A DNA stretch of 64,000 nucleotides from Spisula solida (Eukaryota; Mollusca; Bivalvia; Venerida; Mactridae), in the NCBI GenBank assembly GCA_947247005.1, contig OX365960.1, positions 19,406,533 to 19,470,532 on the forward strand. The letters run 5' to 3'. Shown here piece by piece: positions 42,501 to 57,500 of the stretch. The position numbers were made by a program, and so were the translations under genes. Each line of letters opens with the position of its first letter. Position 1 is the first letter of the stretch. The notes beneath the pieces were generated by a model. It made no database searches, had not been told where the DNA came from, and saw nothing but the letters and a program-made list of their open reading frames with translations.

Positions 42501-45500
42501 GACAATGAACTTCATGTTATTTCTATGACATGCCATAACGTCTTCATTATCTTCATTACGTTTAGCAGTTTAATATAAACACTTGTCTTCAGCTGCATCA
42601 ACAGTATGTAGATACATACACTAATTGCACACGTTATAACGTCATCATTGTATTCATTACGTTTGGAAGTTTAATATAAACACTTGTCTTCGTCTGTAGC
42701 AACAGCATTTAGATACAAACACTAATTGCACAATGCTTGTCAACTGTGTTTAACAAAAGATAAGCTATCTCAATCTGCAATCTTCATACATGCCTTTCTG
42801 AAGCAACGTATTATACGTGTCTGCGTTTGTTGGCAGATGATTTACTCAAAGATTACAGTTACAATGCAACCTTTTATCCATCTCTTCAATCCCTTAATAA
42901 CAAGACCAATCTTTTGTCGATAGATACCTCAAGGAATGAGGTGTGAAGTGTTATTGGTATACTTGTTTTATAATCGACCTAAAACAAATGAGCATAAAAA
43001 AGATAATATTAAGTCAGGCAGGGAAGGCAGCACTCAGCTTAACCAGCCGAGCACAGAAAACATAAAAACATAAAAGGCACAATGCCCAACTAAACAAGTT
43101 ATAATCCTCCCATGTCCAAGCTGTCGAAATTCTAAATGAACCAGTTTCAGCAATCAAAAAGCTGAATGCTCAAGCTGAATGACCTAGTATCAACAGTAAA
43201 ATGACTGAAATACCTAGTTTAAGCTGTTAGAAGTCCTAAAAAGTAGATAAAATAAGAAAAAGTTCAGTGTCAAGGTTTCAGCTAAATGACCTAGTTTCAG
43301 AAATACATATGCCTAAGTTTTAGTCAGTTGTGATCTTAGATGAAGGTTACACTGATACAATGAATTGGTGTGGAAATGTCTAAAATCAGAAGTAAATTTC
43401 ACCTAAAGTCGGCAAAATTCATTATAAGGCAAAGATATGAAGTACAAGAGCATTAAACCTCTCAGCTAGCGCAACAAGCCCGAAAACAGGTTACGCAAAT
43501 AACCAGTAAGCAAATAAAATCATCAAGAAAGATGGAACTGTATGATATGTCACTTCTAAGTACAACATAATATCAAAACAGTCAAACAAATCTGGAATCT
43601 AAAAATATTCGGTCTTATTTAACTCGTTCAAGATGCACAACTATACATTCCAACAGCGATGTACTCGGATATGTAGAATATTTACGAGTTCACATGCTAG
43701 GCTTTGATTCTCGAAAAGATGTTAAAACAGAAGTCAGTATCAAATAAATTCAATTTTTTTTCATCTACAAACATTATACGTCTCGGATACGGCAATATCT
43801 GGCGAGATATCAAATCTAAACAGGCGTGTAACATCACTTACAAGTGTAGTTGGGCTTCTTACAGACATAGTTTTCATTTCTACAAGTGTTCAACGTCAAT
43901 ATTAACTAATAAACTGTATTCTGTAAATAATAGCACACAGTTGATTATAGAAGTCAGCAGTCACATTGCTGACATATTTGCGGACCTCCTAGGCAATCAT
44001 ACAGAGAGTGACATTCATTACCATACTGTATGTAACACGTCTTCCAATCATTGCATAAATCTCATACAAGCACAAATATTCCATTCTGAAAAGTTGGCAA
44101 TGTTGTTGAACATGTTAGACTAGTTTGGCACTGAACAATTAGTGTCAATTCGAACACAATTAATTACATGGTCATTCGGGGTTTTGCAGTATAAATGCCC
44201 TCATACTTCATGGGGTAGGTTCGTGTACAGTTCAGCATATTGTCATGAAAAACATCCACTGTGGTTGGAGCTCCTGCCTGGCGGCGATTGATAGTTTGTG
44301 AGTTCAACTCGTTAGGACCAGTTAAAGTATTAAAGAAGGACTAACAACGCTTACGCTTTGTGTCGTGTGATTGTGGTCCGTTTTTTTCTGTTTTCTGTGC
44401 TCTGTTGTATCAGTTGAGTGCTGCCTTCCCTGACCTATGTTTTTATTATCTTTTTACGTTTTTGTAGCCTAGTACTCTTACATAAGAATATGTGCATGTC
44501 TGCCTCATTGTCAGTTTAATGTGACTTGATTGTAGCCAAAGTCGGTAGTTTCCATAAGAATACGATGCAATGTCAATTCCATATCAACATGTTTGGACTT
44601 TCAGAGGTTCAGTTCATTTTCTCGTTCAGTTGTGTTGGGCAATGTGTCGTGTAATTGTGGTATGTGATGTTTTCTGTGTTCGGCTTTTAAGTTGAGTGCT
44701 TCCTTCCTTGTCCGATTGGTTTTCGGTTTTCTGTTGGTTTGTAAACAACTTTGACAGTGTTAAGTGTGTGGTCATTCGGTTAATTCCACCGACTTCGAGG
44801 AAGTACATCATATTTGATTTAGCTATGTCAAATCTGTGATAGTAAAAACACAAAAATATTTCGCCATTGTGCCTTTTTGTTGAACTTTGTTCATTTTGTT
44901 TGTGCCATTCTGCAATTTCGTTGTCCAGCACAAGGCTGCTTCGTATCTTTCAAAATTGCATGTACACTGTATATATGTTGTAGATTGTCATTGTGGTGTG
45001 TTGTGTCCAGTTGTTGTTTTCTCGTCACATGGCTCTCGTTCCGTTTTAGTTTGACTGACTGAGGCGGCAGACTTTCGGGACGGGATGCCGTGTTTTCAGT
45101 GCTTTGTGTGTTTTTAATGTTTTCTGTGCTCGGCTGGTTGAGTTTAGTGCTGCCTTCCCTGTCTGACTTATCATAATCTTTTTGTAGGAAGAACTACTGT
45201 TAGTCATTCAGTTTGTTGAAGATGGAATTTCTGCATTGATAGTCATTTTCAGACACCTTATATACATTAAATTTTATGTATTACGTTATGAACTTAATAT
45301 TACTTAGCAACTGCTCAAAACTTCAGCAGAATTGTGATTTTACACCGTTAGTGTTTCGCAAACAAAGATGGTTCATTATGTACACTCCGCAGTCACATTC
45401 AGTAGAAATTGAATGAGTTATAGGGGTTTCAAGTAGGTCCCCGCTTTTGAGTGGACATCTTGTACATATCATACTGTAATGGTTATAGTAATCTTTATCT

Positions 45501-48500
45501 TCAGGCCAATCTTTGCAACTATAAGTGATATCAATAAATCGCTGACATTAAACACTTTAAAGAGCATTATCAATATTGAACCATTCGTTGCCCTGGTAAC
45601 CGGTTTAGTTTAAACGCATTTTATTGCCATATGATTACAAACAGCATACATACAATATGAACAGCTAATCAGCAAAATAGTTAACTCACAAGTTCTACCC
45701 GTTTGATGTTAAATGAGACCAACTGTGTCCTGTGTCTTTTTCTGCGTTGTCGCTGACACTCATGGCGGAGTTAAGAATATGTATACATGTGGGAATACTA
45801 TTTAGCTAACTTGTGGCAAGTCCGTGGTTCTAAACACATGCCTAACTGCCCCCACAATAGCTTTCATGGGTACTATGGGACATTGGCTGGTATGTAACAA
45901 GTCTAACACCCATCGAAAAAAACACAAGTAAAATCGTAAAAATATTGAAACAAAAATATACGTACTGAGGTTAATTTCTCATTGAAATCGTTGTATTTAT
46001 TACATAATTTGTAAAGTAAAGTATCACGTGTTAATGATAATTGATTGGATATGTTACCAATTATCGTACGAATGACGTGTAGTGTCTATTAGTGATATTA
46101 CAGAGCGACGTTAAGCATACCTTTCTATAGAACGATGCTAATTATGAGTAATGAGACAGCTGTACTATACTGACATTGCTGTGTAGAAAAATGTCTTTGC
46201 TTTTTTGTTCCTATGCTTGATTTTAGAAATCACTTAGCGAGCAGTTTTATACCATCCAGTTTTCCAGTGTTTGTCTTAAGCATTAGGCTGCCATGTCAAA
46301 GTATGCATTTTTACAATGAAATCAAAAATATTATCCATATACCAAACATGCTAATCTTAAATGAAAATCGACTTGTGGTCGTCCGATACATAGCACTAAA
46401 TCTCCAATTGAAGTAAACGTCACCCTGACTCCATGTAGGGGTAGGTGTTTAAGTGGCTTATGAAATGTACTAAACGTCTATTTTCAGTCATGTGTCCATT
46501 CCATCGACTGTACATTTACTCCCCTATTATTGGCTGTTACAATCTGCGCCGCTGACAGCCACATGCTTTTGATCCTTGTTGGCTAGCTTGCATAGAGATT
46601 GTTTGCGCTATATGTGCGGAGAAAGATACTGGTTCAATACTCGTTTGCACATATAATAATGTAATAGTAATAGCTTTATTATAGTTATTGTGCTCCAAAC
46701 TAACAAACGATGCTCTGTATATCTATTCCACAGTTCCTAACGGAGGCACGTTCACAGATATGGGTATTCATTCAAAGTTGTTTCTTGGAGAAATGTAATC
46801 AGACATGGACATTTAACTTAGTAATAACGCCTTGTATTTCTTTTCAGATCCTAAATAACCTTTTGGAAATCGTCCAAGATCGAGCGGAAGCGGCGGAAGA
46901 CGAACTCGAACGAGTGATAACGGAAATAAACGAAGCTCAAGATTCGTCATCCATTTCGTCAGAAAAAAGTAACAACAGTACTGCCCCGACTCGGGACTCA
47001 GATGGTAGCGACGATGTTTTCGAAGGATCTCCGGTAGATAAAGCTCAGGTCACAGCATTTTGGGAGGTAAATTATTTACAACAAGAGCTTCCTACATTTC
47101 TCTTGACAATGTTAATGCGAAAGTAATAACCCACTTGAATGCATTGATGTTAATATGCATCCAAATGTCTTCAGTAGCAATTGCTAAGTTGCCATTACAT
47201 AAACTACAGACGGCTTTCCAATCAGCAAAAACTTTACATGCATAAAACACTTCCATCGGATCATTATTCTGTTTAGTACATCCAACAATCTGCTAAGTAC
47301 AAAATACATCTTTTCGTACAGAGAAATCATTGGTACATACTAGCACTAACACTGTGAGAATGAGATTCACATCAAATGTTTAGAAAACTGCAAAGTTGCG
47401 CAAGCGCTTAAACACTAAATAGTGAGACTGAGATCTGAAACTGTTTTTGCAAGCGCATCTGTTAGCATGCAGTATATACAGACCAGCGGATTCTTCATTT
47501 TTTGTCATAAACATGATTATCATGTATTTTCAACAAAGAAAAACAAATTGTTTTGGAGTTTACTATAAATTTATCTTTATGTATATTTTACATGTTTTAC
47601 TTTGTTTCGATCTACAATGTATCTATTTTGTTTTTATTAATTCAAGTTCGATCTTATCATTTATGTCAAGAGATAAATCATCATAATTCGTATTTCATTA
47701 CGCAGCTATGAGCCAACCTTGCAGATGTATGTATTTGGCTTACCCGACCGTCAAACCAAAATTGCTGCTGATTGCAGTGTTTGACCTTTGAAGACAATAT
47801 GCCCCTACTCATTAATCCTTTCTGTACACGTGTAAGAGTGTGTGCACTTTATGGGAGGTTGGACAGTATGGATATTTCATTCAATTCACTAACACATGTA
47901 CAACATTTGATTAAGTTTTATAACATAATCCTGGTGAACCGTCATATTAATAAAATTTAATGTATACATTTGTCATTGTAGGAACAGTTTAAGAAACGTA
48001 TTCGATCACTAGAAACCCTCCTAGCTGAAGAACGCAAGAAATCTTCTTCATTAATAAAACAATTGGAAATAACCGGAACTGACGTCATAGCATCCGCCAT
48101 GTCTGATGATGCTAAACTGCGCATGCGTGAGAAAGAATTGCTTCAGTCAGAGGTAAATATTGTGTGTTATGCCTAAATAGGAACTAAGCGATTATGACAA
48201 ATCGGACAGGAAAGACACAAAACACAAAAATGCCACACGAGAAAAAAAACTCGCCGATTACTAGCACAAGCCACGGGGACACCCGCACCATCACGGGGAC
48301 ATCCGCACCATCACGGGGACATCCGCACCATACTGAAGCAGTTACAGATCAATCCCTCGCAATAGTTCCTCCTTTATGCCTAAAAGTAATACATTAAAGC
48401 GTTGCTACTAGTAACCTTCAAGGTTCATTGCCTATATTGGGGCCCGAAGAACATATTCGAGCTGCATATGGTCGACTTTTTTAGATTTATCTTCGGAAAG

Positions 48501-51500
48501 GTGGAATCTTTCTAAATTCGAGAATTCGGAGCGATTACATGTTCATTACCAAAAGGCCGCCATGACTGCATCGAGTATGATAAAACAACTGATAAAATAT
48601 GTATGATAAAACAACTGTCTGTACAGTCAATGTGTAGTCATCAGAACAATTTTTGGCTATCAAGCATTGACTCGGAGCTATCATCATAACGATTGCTTTG
48701 TATAAAAGGACGATGTACTACAACAATGACACCCATATACTTAGCATTGCATATTATTTCATAAAGAAGTCTGTTTTCAGCTTCAGGAAAGCCAGAAACA
48801 TGCCGTTCTTGCCAATGATCAGATCAGAAGTCTTACGGACAAGTTGAAGAAGGTAGAAACAGAAAGATGGCGCTCTCCAAAACTTTTACGAAAACCACAA
48901 GGTTCAGCTTCCTCCGATGATACCAGTTCAGAAGAAAAAAGGGTATGTTTAAATATTCTAGGTGGCCTCCATAGCTCAGCGGTTAGAACGTGTTCCGTCT
49001 AATCTGGCGACCCGGGTTCAAATCCGACTGGAGGCACACGTATGCCCGCCATGTTCCAACAGAAAGCTGGCTGGCAAAACAAGGCTATGCTAGGCATTTG
49101 TTTAATAGTCGATAACGCTAACCACTAGGCCACCGTTCCAACCGACAAGTGTACCCCTCGGCAACAAATCGCCTAGCAAAACTAAGTACAAATACATTAG
49201 TAGACTTCTCGTGAACGATTAAAACATTCGTCGACACCAACAACATTCGGCCATAAAGATTTTGTTATTATCTGCCTACATTGGACATAGACTCCAAATC
49301 TGATGACTCTCAGTTTAATGTGGTTATCATATATATTTACCTCACTTTATGGCTAATTATGCACAGAATTCGAAGTCCACAGTGTGTCATTCATTAAGGA
49401 ATGAGTACATAGGCTTGCTTGAAATATCCATTTTTGGGTATGTGGATGGTTCGTCCTATGTCTGACTCATGCGTGGATGGCTAGGCGCTGCCGTCGTTTC
49501 TGTGTGGCTTTGGATTGTCTGTGCGCTACAGTATTTACTTATAACAAGAACGGGGTCCCGTCTATATATATTTAATATGTATGTAGCTTTATATTAAAAT
49601 TGACGTTGGTCTTTTTAACTGGCGAGACCTTCCTTTAAAGAAAACAACGTGTGCATCTTGCTATTGCTATAAAACAAGAATTTCCAATACAGCACATACC
49701 TGTGCTCGAATTAGACCGGATGATCGTAATAAGTTTACTCGAGTAAGAGGGATAAATTAATGTACAATATAGAGCAAGTTCGCCGGGACTTTGAAATTTG
49801 CTCGAATTAGGCCGGTTGCTCGAATAAACGCGGCTCGTATTACCGAGGTTTTACTGTATCTCTAAATTTTATCATATAAACACCAACCCAAATATATTAC
49901 TGGTTTGTAACAGTTGTACAACATTATAGAATAAGCGTGCGTCCGTTCGCAATGAAAATATTTATGACACGCAAAATGTATACACCCGAACAGCTGGCAC
50001 GTGGCAATGAGCGTTTGGTAGTAGAACAGATGACGCTGGGAATGTTTAAGTTAACTTTGAATGGATGAGAACAATGCAAGAACTACTTGAAGAAATGAGA
50101 TAATGATACACAATGGTTCATCATTACCTGTCGAGTAGTAGTCTTTAAATTTCTTTATTTTGATGCAAAGCAATAACATTCAGACAGCTGTGGTATTTAA
50201 ATATTTGTAATCGTGGAAACAAATTGAAACATTTCAAGATCAATACAGTACTTCTATATTTATACCGTTGTTTGAAGTTAAATTAAATAGCAGTGTGTTT
50301 AAGGTTTTTTAATCATAAAATTGTTAATTGAATTATTGTTTATAAGCTTTGTTTGAAGGAGAAGCAATCTGTTTTTTTAATTCATAAAATTGTTAATAGC
50401 AATAAATATTTTCAATGCGCCTCCGGTTGTATATTTTTCTGATGCATGTTTTGCCGGCAACTGTTTTGTAATTACGACTTTTATATTGTTTGACGTGCAA
50501 TAGATAAATCAGACAGAGCCGTAACAGTGACATCCCGATGCATTTGTACAAAAGTATAAACATCGATTTTATTTCGTTTAAAGTAATAATGAGCCTCCAT
50601 AAATAATTATTTGTAAAAATAACCATACGTTTTCGTTCAAACCAATAATATCGTGTAAATAACATATGTCTTACAGTTAACAAAAAGTGTATATTGTAGT
50701 ATATACATTGTATCAACCAAATAAAATAAGGATAGGGAATTATATTACAAAGGTTATATTGAAAGTCTTGAGAAAAGCCCAATGAAAAGTACTGACACTT
50801 AAGTGTTTGAGAATTAAATATGCGTTTCCTTCAATGAATGAAATTACTTTCAATGTCTACCTTATCAGTTGCATATCGCATAAGAGCGTAAAACCGAAAT
50901 AATTAACGAAATAAAATATTACCTAACAAAAACACTGTCGGTGTGTCATTTTCTGAGATCCATACAATAACTGTTATCTCTATTAGTTTTGTCTTTTTTG
51001 TGATTATAAAGCTGCAATGCTCACGAAACAGATGCCGTACGCTTTATCACTTATCTTTATAACGACTGATAAAATAAAAAGTGTTCATTTTTTCAGTTGA
51101 ACGGGCTGCATCTTTCTAGACGAAACCATGCACATTTATCAGGACGTTTGGTGTATTGTTTTATGAAATGAAAATCGTAACACATCATATTGTATCATTT
51201 TACAAAATCAGTGGAGCCTCCGCGCTTCGAGTGCGAGAACTTTGATTTCAATCCCAGGCTGTGTCATTTCAAAGTTAATAAAATGTTAATGCTAAATCTC
51301 CCTTGCTCAGCATCGTTCAATGTAATTGTTTGTTTGCCCTCTGTCATGATAATATGACTGGGTAGTCTCCATTTGACTGAATCACTGTTGGCCAGTGGTA
51401 CTTAAACACTATTTTTGAAAAAAAGAAGTACATAAAATATTATTACATTGCAATGGAACAAAATAGCAATTAGTGCAAAACATTTAAAATATCAATGTAC

Positions 51501-54500
51501 TTAAACTATTACACTTTCACCTCCTCGATTATTTGTTTTGAACTTAAATGACTTATGCCAAGCCCTGAAATGTCAATGCATACATCAATTTAACCACAGA
51601 GGCTACTGAAAATTGGGCACTCCTGGACTGATTAAATTTAGCAAATGGAGACAAATAAGCCCAAATCAGATTGCAAAATATGGCACCAAGAAGGATTGAA
51701 TGCTGTGAACCACGGAATTCATTTAATCGAAATTGGTTTAAACTGTCGACCGTTTTAGCGAAACACTTGACAATAGCATAGATCTCAATGCATTGGTTAG
51801 AAAGGTGATTGAATACGCTGAATGTTGAAACCGCATTCATATTACTAATATTCCCTCTTTTGATGTTGTAAAAGTAACGAAGAGTCGAACTTTACGAGTA
51901 CATGTTTGTTGGCGTATGTTCGAGTATATTTGCATGATTCACCTTACCTATGCATCATATAAATATTATCAAGATTTAGGCGTTTATAAATATTTGTTGC
52001 CAATTAATATGCTACTTAACAACGAAACCAGACGATGATGTACCTATCATATCCGTTACCAACTTACACAACTACCCTCTGATTATATCATAATCTATTA
52101 ATTGCATCCTATGAATCTATGATATTAGCTATATCCTGTTAGAGAACGCCAGCAGAACTTGTTTATACTCTGTGTGTATGTCTGGTAGCCAAAGAAATAT
52201 TTTAATATGTTACATGGAACAGTCTTACAGTAACTTGTCTTCTCAGTAGCACGTCACCTCCTGTTTACTTTGCTGTGACGTCACGAAGACACATGACTGT
52301 TTGTGTGGTACTGACTTTTGTCTGTCTGGTAGCAGAGAAACGTTTAATAATATTATAATCATTGAACATTCTTTCAGTATCATGTCTTCTCGGTAGGACA
52401 TTTTGTTGCTTTGTCGTGACGTCACAATGACACATGATTGTTTGTGTGGCATGAGCTTTTCGTCTAGAAATTTGATAAAAATTTAAATCGACAGCTCAAG
52501 GACAAAATGTTTGCTTAATGACATCATTAACTTAAATATAGACTATAGGACACGGCGATTTATAAAATTGTTTGTCTGATCTTGTGCCAGTGGTTCTTCC
52601 CATTTATTGCCAGGTTTTGCGGCTGTTACATAAGGGTTAAAGAAATAAACAGACATAGGTCTTACATGTATATTATTTCAGGAGTCCTATTGTCGAACTT
52701 GTGCTGACCTACAAACCGTTAAGAATCAGCTATCTGATGAATTATTGATCTTCAAATCGAAAGCAGAAGAACTTGAAATAAAAATCGAAGAGGTATGCTT
52801 TCTTATAAGCTTCAAAAAAAGTTTGTTTGCAAACCTTTTTTACAGTACTCCTACTATGCTTTATGCAAAGGTAGTACATTATACGAAATATATATTTCAA
52901 TTATCTGTTTAATTTGTAACAAACTGAATTTTTATTAATTAGGTCCGACTTACGGAAGCGAATAGCAGGGGCATAATATGCAGACTTTACTCATTTTTTG
53001 CTTTCATGAAAATGTTATCTGGTTTCATGATAATTTTCCTGTTTTCACAAAATCCTCCATTATTTTCACGAAAGGTTATATTGTTACGTGGTGGTGTATT
53101 TATGCTTCCATACCGACGGTATATTTTTAATTCAAAAACTTTTCAGATCAACGAGATATGGATATCGAAAAGTGCGGCATCGGAGAGAGAGAAGCAAGGG
53201 TTGGAACAGAAGCTGGCGCAGAAATCACAGGATGTTAAACGTCTTGAAGAGCAAATCAACAAACTCAGAGAAGAAGATCGCATGAAGGATATATTCATGA
53301 AGGAACGAGACAATAATCTGAAGGACAAAACGGGTAATGCACGATACCAAATATTTGAAGAAAATAAACCAAGTAGTACTCACAATTTCAAAATGTCGTT
53401 TCTCAAACCCCCCTTTTTTATTGCATACTTTTGAAGCATTAACATACTTCTTTAAGATGGTATATGTATGCCAGGTGGCCATAGACTAAAACTTGTTGAA
53501 ATTTGAGTCCGGCCATTGTCACTTTACATTGAACTAACGAAAACTAAGGCTGGTTCTACTGTCATAAATGTATCAATCCGACCTTATATTTAGTGCTAGA
53601 CACAAGAAGACCTGTCCACATGCCATTTTATAGTTATGTTAAATAGTATATACTAAGATGTCAGTAGAATATTTTCTTTCTGACATTTCAGCACAAATCA
53701 CAAGAAAAGATGAAATCATTCAGGAACAAGAAGATATCATACGACAGCGTGAAGAAGATTTACAATCTTTATTTGATCAGATATCTCAACGTGAGAAAAC
53801 TATTAAAGAATTAACAGAGACGGTTAGAGTGAAGGAACAACGTATCAAAGAAAAGGAGAATGCATTAAAACAAATGGTTAATAACATTGAAGAAAAGAAT
53901 GAAGAACTACATTATTTAGAAGAGGAAGTCCACGACTCTGTGCTCAAACGTAAAGAGAGTGAGTCGATGATCGCTGAGTTGCAAACTAAAATCGAAGAGA
54001 CACTCAAAGTTGAAAAGACTGAGATAGAAACTGAAAACGAAAGGCTTCAATCAGATATAGAAAATCTTATGGGTAATATTTCTGAACTTCATACGGATAA
54101 AGTTACTTTGCAAAATGAACTAGATAAAGCTAAACATGCTTTAAGTGAGGCTATGCTAATGTGGGAACGAGATCGGTCGTCACTTGGAGCCGAACTCAGC
54201 ATAGCCAAGGAGAAGATGAGACTGATGGATGAGACGGCGAAGAAGAAGGAATCGGAAGCCTTACAAATGCTTAGGAGGGAAGTGCATTCAATTATCGAAT
54301 CACGAGAGAAGTTGGTCCACGAGCTTAGACTGAATAAGATGGAGCACGAAAACATGATAAGGATTTTGAAGACAGAGAAATTCAAATTGACTGAGGAACT
54401 TACATCTAAGATTCGAATGTTGACCCACGAGATGAACAATAACGATAAAATGTCGGACGAACTTACTAAGCTTCGTGGACAGGTATTTGGCCAGTGTTTA

Positions 54501-57500
54501 ATAAACTTAACAATTGTAGATACATGTAACATGTGTATAATTCCTTTATTCACTAGACTAAGTAAGATTATTTCAGTTTACGTAATATTGAATAGACCTG
54601 CCCGGTCCATGTTATTCACTCCGTCCTACATTTTCATGTTTCTTAAAACAACTGATTCTTGTTATAATTTCAAAAACATATCTTAAATGTTGGACACTAC
54701 CTTTAATCGATATCAGAATCACAACATGTCGATTTTTGAAAATGATGAAATAAATATATCCGCTCGCCCTTTTTAAGTACTTATTTTTATATTGACGAGT
54801 GTACATAGGGCGTGCACTTATTTATAGACATCGTTAATTATAGAAATACTGTTCGTATCCGTCAAATATTGTTAAACATGTTTTCATATTTTAGGACGAC
54901 ATTAACTATCAACTACATCATCATGAGAAAATTCTTCGAGCGGAATACATGGCAATGAAGGTCCGGTACGAGACACAACTAGACCGGCTACAAAAAGAGC
55001 ATATGCAACTTCTAGAAGTGGTCCTGAAACTCCAAAAGGAGAAAAACCTGGACCATGAAATTATTACAGGCATTCAAAAAGGAATGGTGAACATCAAGGA
55101 AAACTACACCACGGATTTGTCCCGTTGGAAGGACGAGAGGACGGTGTTAACAAGCCATATTTCACAGGTGAATATTTCTACATAATACCTTTTGGATTTG
55201 GATCTTCCGTTCTTAGAGATGAAATTGAGAAGTATACATAGCCTAGATTCCAGTGGATTTTAGTACTTACACGGACAATTAATTTATTTTGAATATGCAT
55301 GGAATTAGAACTGTTCGTTTGGAACATCCTCTTATTGTGTAAATGATATCAGATATAAATGTTGACAGAACATTTATTCATGTAGGACTGATTATCCTCA
55401 AAATTATTGCAGAAATTGATATTTTTTGTTCAACAAAGTTGCAGTATATTTGTACCTTAAAATAATGTTAATATTTGACATTACTTTGCGGATAATGATG
55501 TGTTCATAATTTGATATAAAGGGAAACTACCGCGTCTTCAAATGAACATAATAGTAAATGTACCACTGTAACATCTAAGCTATTGTCTGTTATCTATAGA
55601 TTGAAGAAGGGAAAGAAATTGCTCAACATCTTCGAGCTCAGATTGATGCCCTTAAACGTCAACTGACTGACCAGGATGTAGAAAGAACTGATTTAGTCAA
55701 CAAAATGACTAGCGAACGTAGAAATTGGGAGGTTGATCGAGCGCAACAAACCAGCAGGATTAACCAGGTAAGGTGTTGTAGACCGATGTACACTAGGGAT
55801 TTGCACAGTCAATGCTTTTTTATGGGTTAAAAATACATAAACTGTCTTAGGTACTAGCTGTTTGGGATGAGAACGACCAAGACGGAGGGAATAACACAAT
55901 ACTATGAATAACCAGGCCAGATCAGACAATACTACACTATACAAGTAGTTCAGATTGGCATTAACATGTACAAGTTTTGGTACCCTCGTACTTATTCATG
56001 TATACTAGCATTACAATCCACAATAAGGAGTGTTATACTTAACGAAGACAGGAAGTAAGGTTTGGTAAGAAGAAATATGTCACTATAGAATACATCTGAA
56101 GTAACATTTAATGGCGCTGATGAACTAATCGTACATTTATTATTTTCAGTTGGAAGAACAACTAGCATTATTTGTTCAAGCTCAGTCTAAGAGTAAAGAT
56201 GTGCAATATAGAATGGAAGTGGCCTGGGAGAAAGAACGAGCCGAACAAAAACGTCTTCTAAATGAGGCACACTCTGTTGCCATGGATCTGCAGGTATTTG
56301 TAACTTCCTCACTTATTACCTAACCAAATGCATGCAATATTGATGAAGTAAAACAACAGATATTTTGTTAAAAAATAACTAATTAACGAAATACAATACT
56401 AGCTGATTTACACATGCCATACACGAAGAACATACAAAATAGAAGAACATATTAGATGAACTGGTGACAAGAACATACATACAATGAACTACAAAAGTAA
56501 ATAACTTAAAAGCAACACAAACCCGATACATCCTACCCAGACAGACTGCCATCAGTCAGTTAACCATATCCGGAGTAAGAGTCAGCAGTCAACAATGAAA
56601 CACAATGACATCCCACAAACAGTTCACGTCATTTTTTTATAAACGAACCGGCCATATGCTGGACTTCAAAGTCTTAGGTATTACAAAAGAAATAAAAACT
56701 GTTGTAAAAGTGGGTTTGTTGCTTTCATAGGAACAACTCAGTAGAAGAGATGAAGAAAATACTCGTGAAAAGAAGAACTTGTTGGAACAGTTAGACAGAC
56801 ATAGAAAAGATTACGACGACGAGAAAATGTCAAGACAGAAAATGACTTTAGAGGTACCTACATGTATTATTAATAAATTTCGAAAGTTGTGACTGATTTT
56901 ATTATTATAAAAGGAGGTACATAGATAAATGTACACTACTACATGTACTTCATGAAATCGGTTACATTCAAGCTCGAGAAGACACGGCTAGCTTATCGGT
57001 GTGATATATCTCTGGTATTCCACCTTGGCCAAACGGATTATATTCCAAGATAAGCACGAATTGTGGATCGTCTTTCTATGTTTCTAAAATGTATAAAATT
57101 CCAAATGTTGTTTTTCTATTCACAATATGTCATTGCACTGACGATTCGTGTTTGATTTCCTGTTATATTATGTATATATTCCGTTTTATTTGAACTCATT
57201 TCTGTGCAAGTGTATTGGTCATTTCAGTGGCATGAATCTCGCTTAGGTTATTTATCGCGAAATTAAACACTTTTTTGAATATCTGTCCTGATAAAGCGTG
57301 CATTGTACATACATGTATAATGAATATACAAATGTAAACTTATTTGGTGAAACAGATGAACACTGGAGAGACGCGGGTGAAACATTTAGAGAAACAAATG
57401 GAAGATATGAGAGAGAAACAGAAGAAAGAGTTGGACAGCTGGACGACAGAGAAGGGACAGTTGTTACGAAGACTGGCGGAGATGAGGAAGCTTCATTTGA

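Larger units (their letters stand above)
12595..46847 (+). other. 34-kb intron, repeat-filled
   Basis: Lies between the gtaggt donor at 12595 and the TTCTTTTCAG acceptor ending at 46847. No convincing coding exon was found inside. Its content is listed separately: CT-rich array, inverted-repeat elements, SINEs, LINE fossil, satellites and LTR-like repeats. Additional phase-0 exons or an internal promoter could be hidden in it. Confidence 0.6.

Noticed and set aside
43704..44123. 139-codon + strand frame in the large intron, considered as an extra exon
   Set aside because: No coiled-coil character, no good donor at its end, Ser/Asn/Ile/Tyr-rich AT-type composition.
48963..49035. Functional tRNA-Thr gene
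   Set aside because: The acceptor stem is perfect, but the anticodon and T stems do not pair, so it is a SINE head or pseudogene.
50393..50782. 129-codon minus-strand frame
   Set aside because: Ile/Tyr/Asn-rich translation typical of AT-rich intron DNA, no motif, no splice context.
54089..54553. 154-codon minus-strand frame
   Set aside because: Antisense shadow of coding exon 7.
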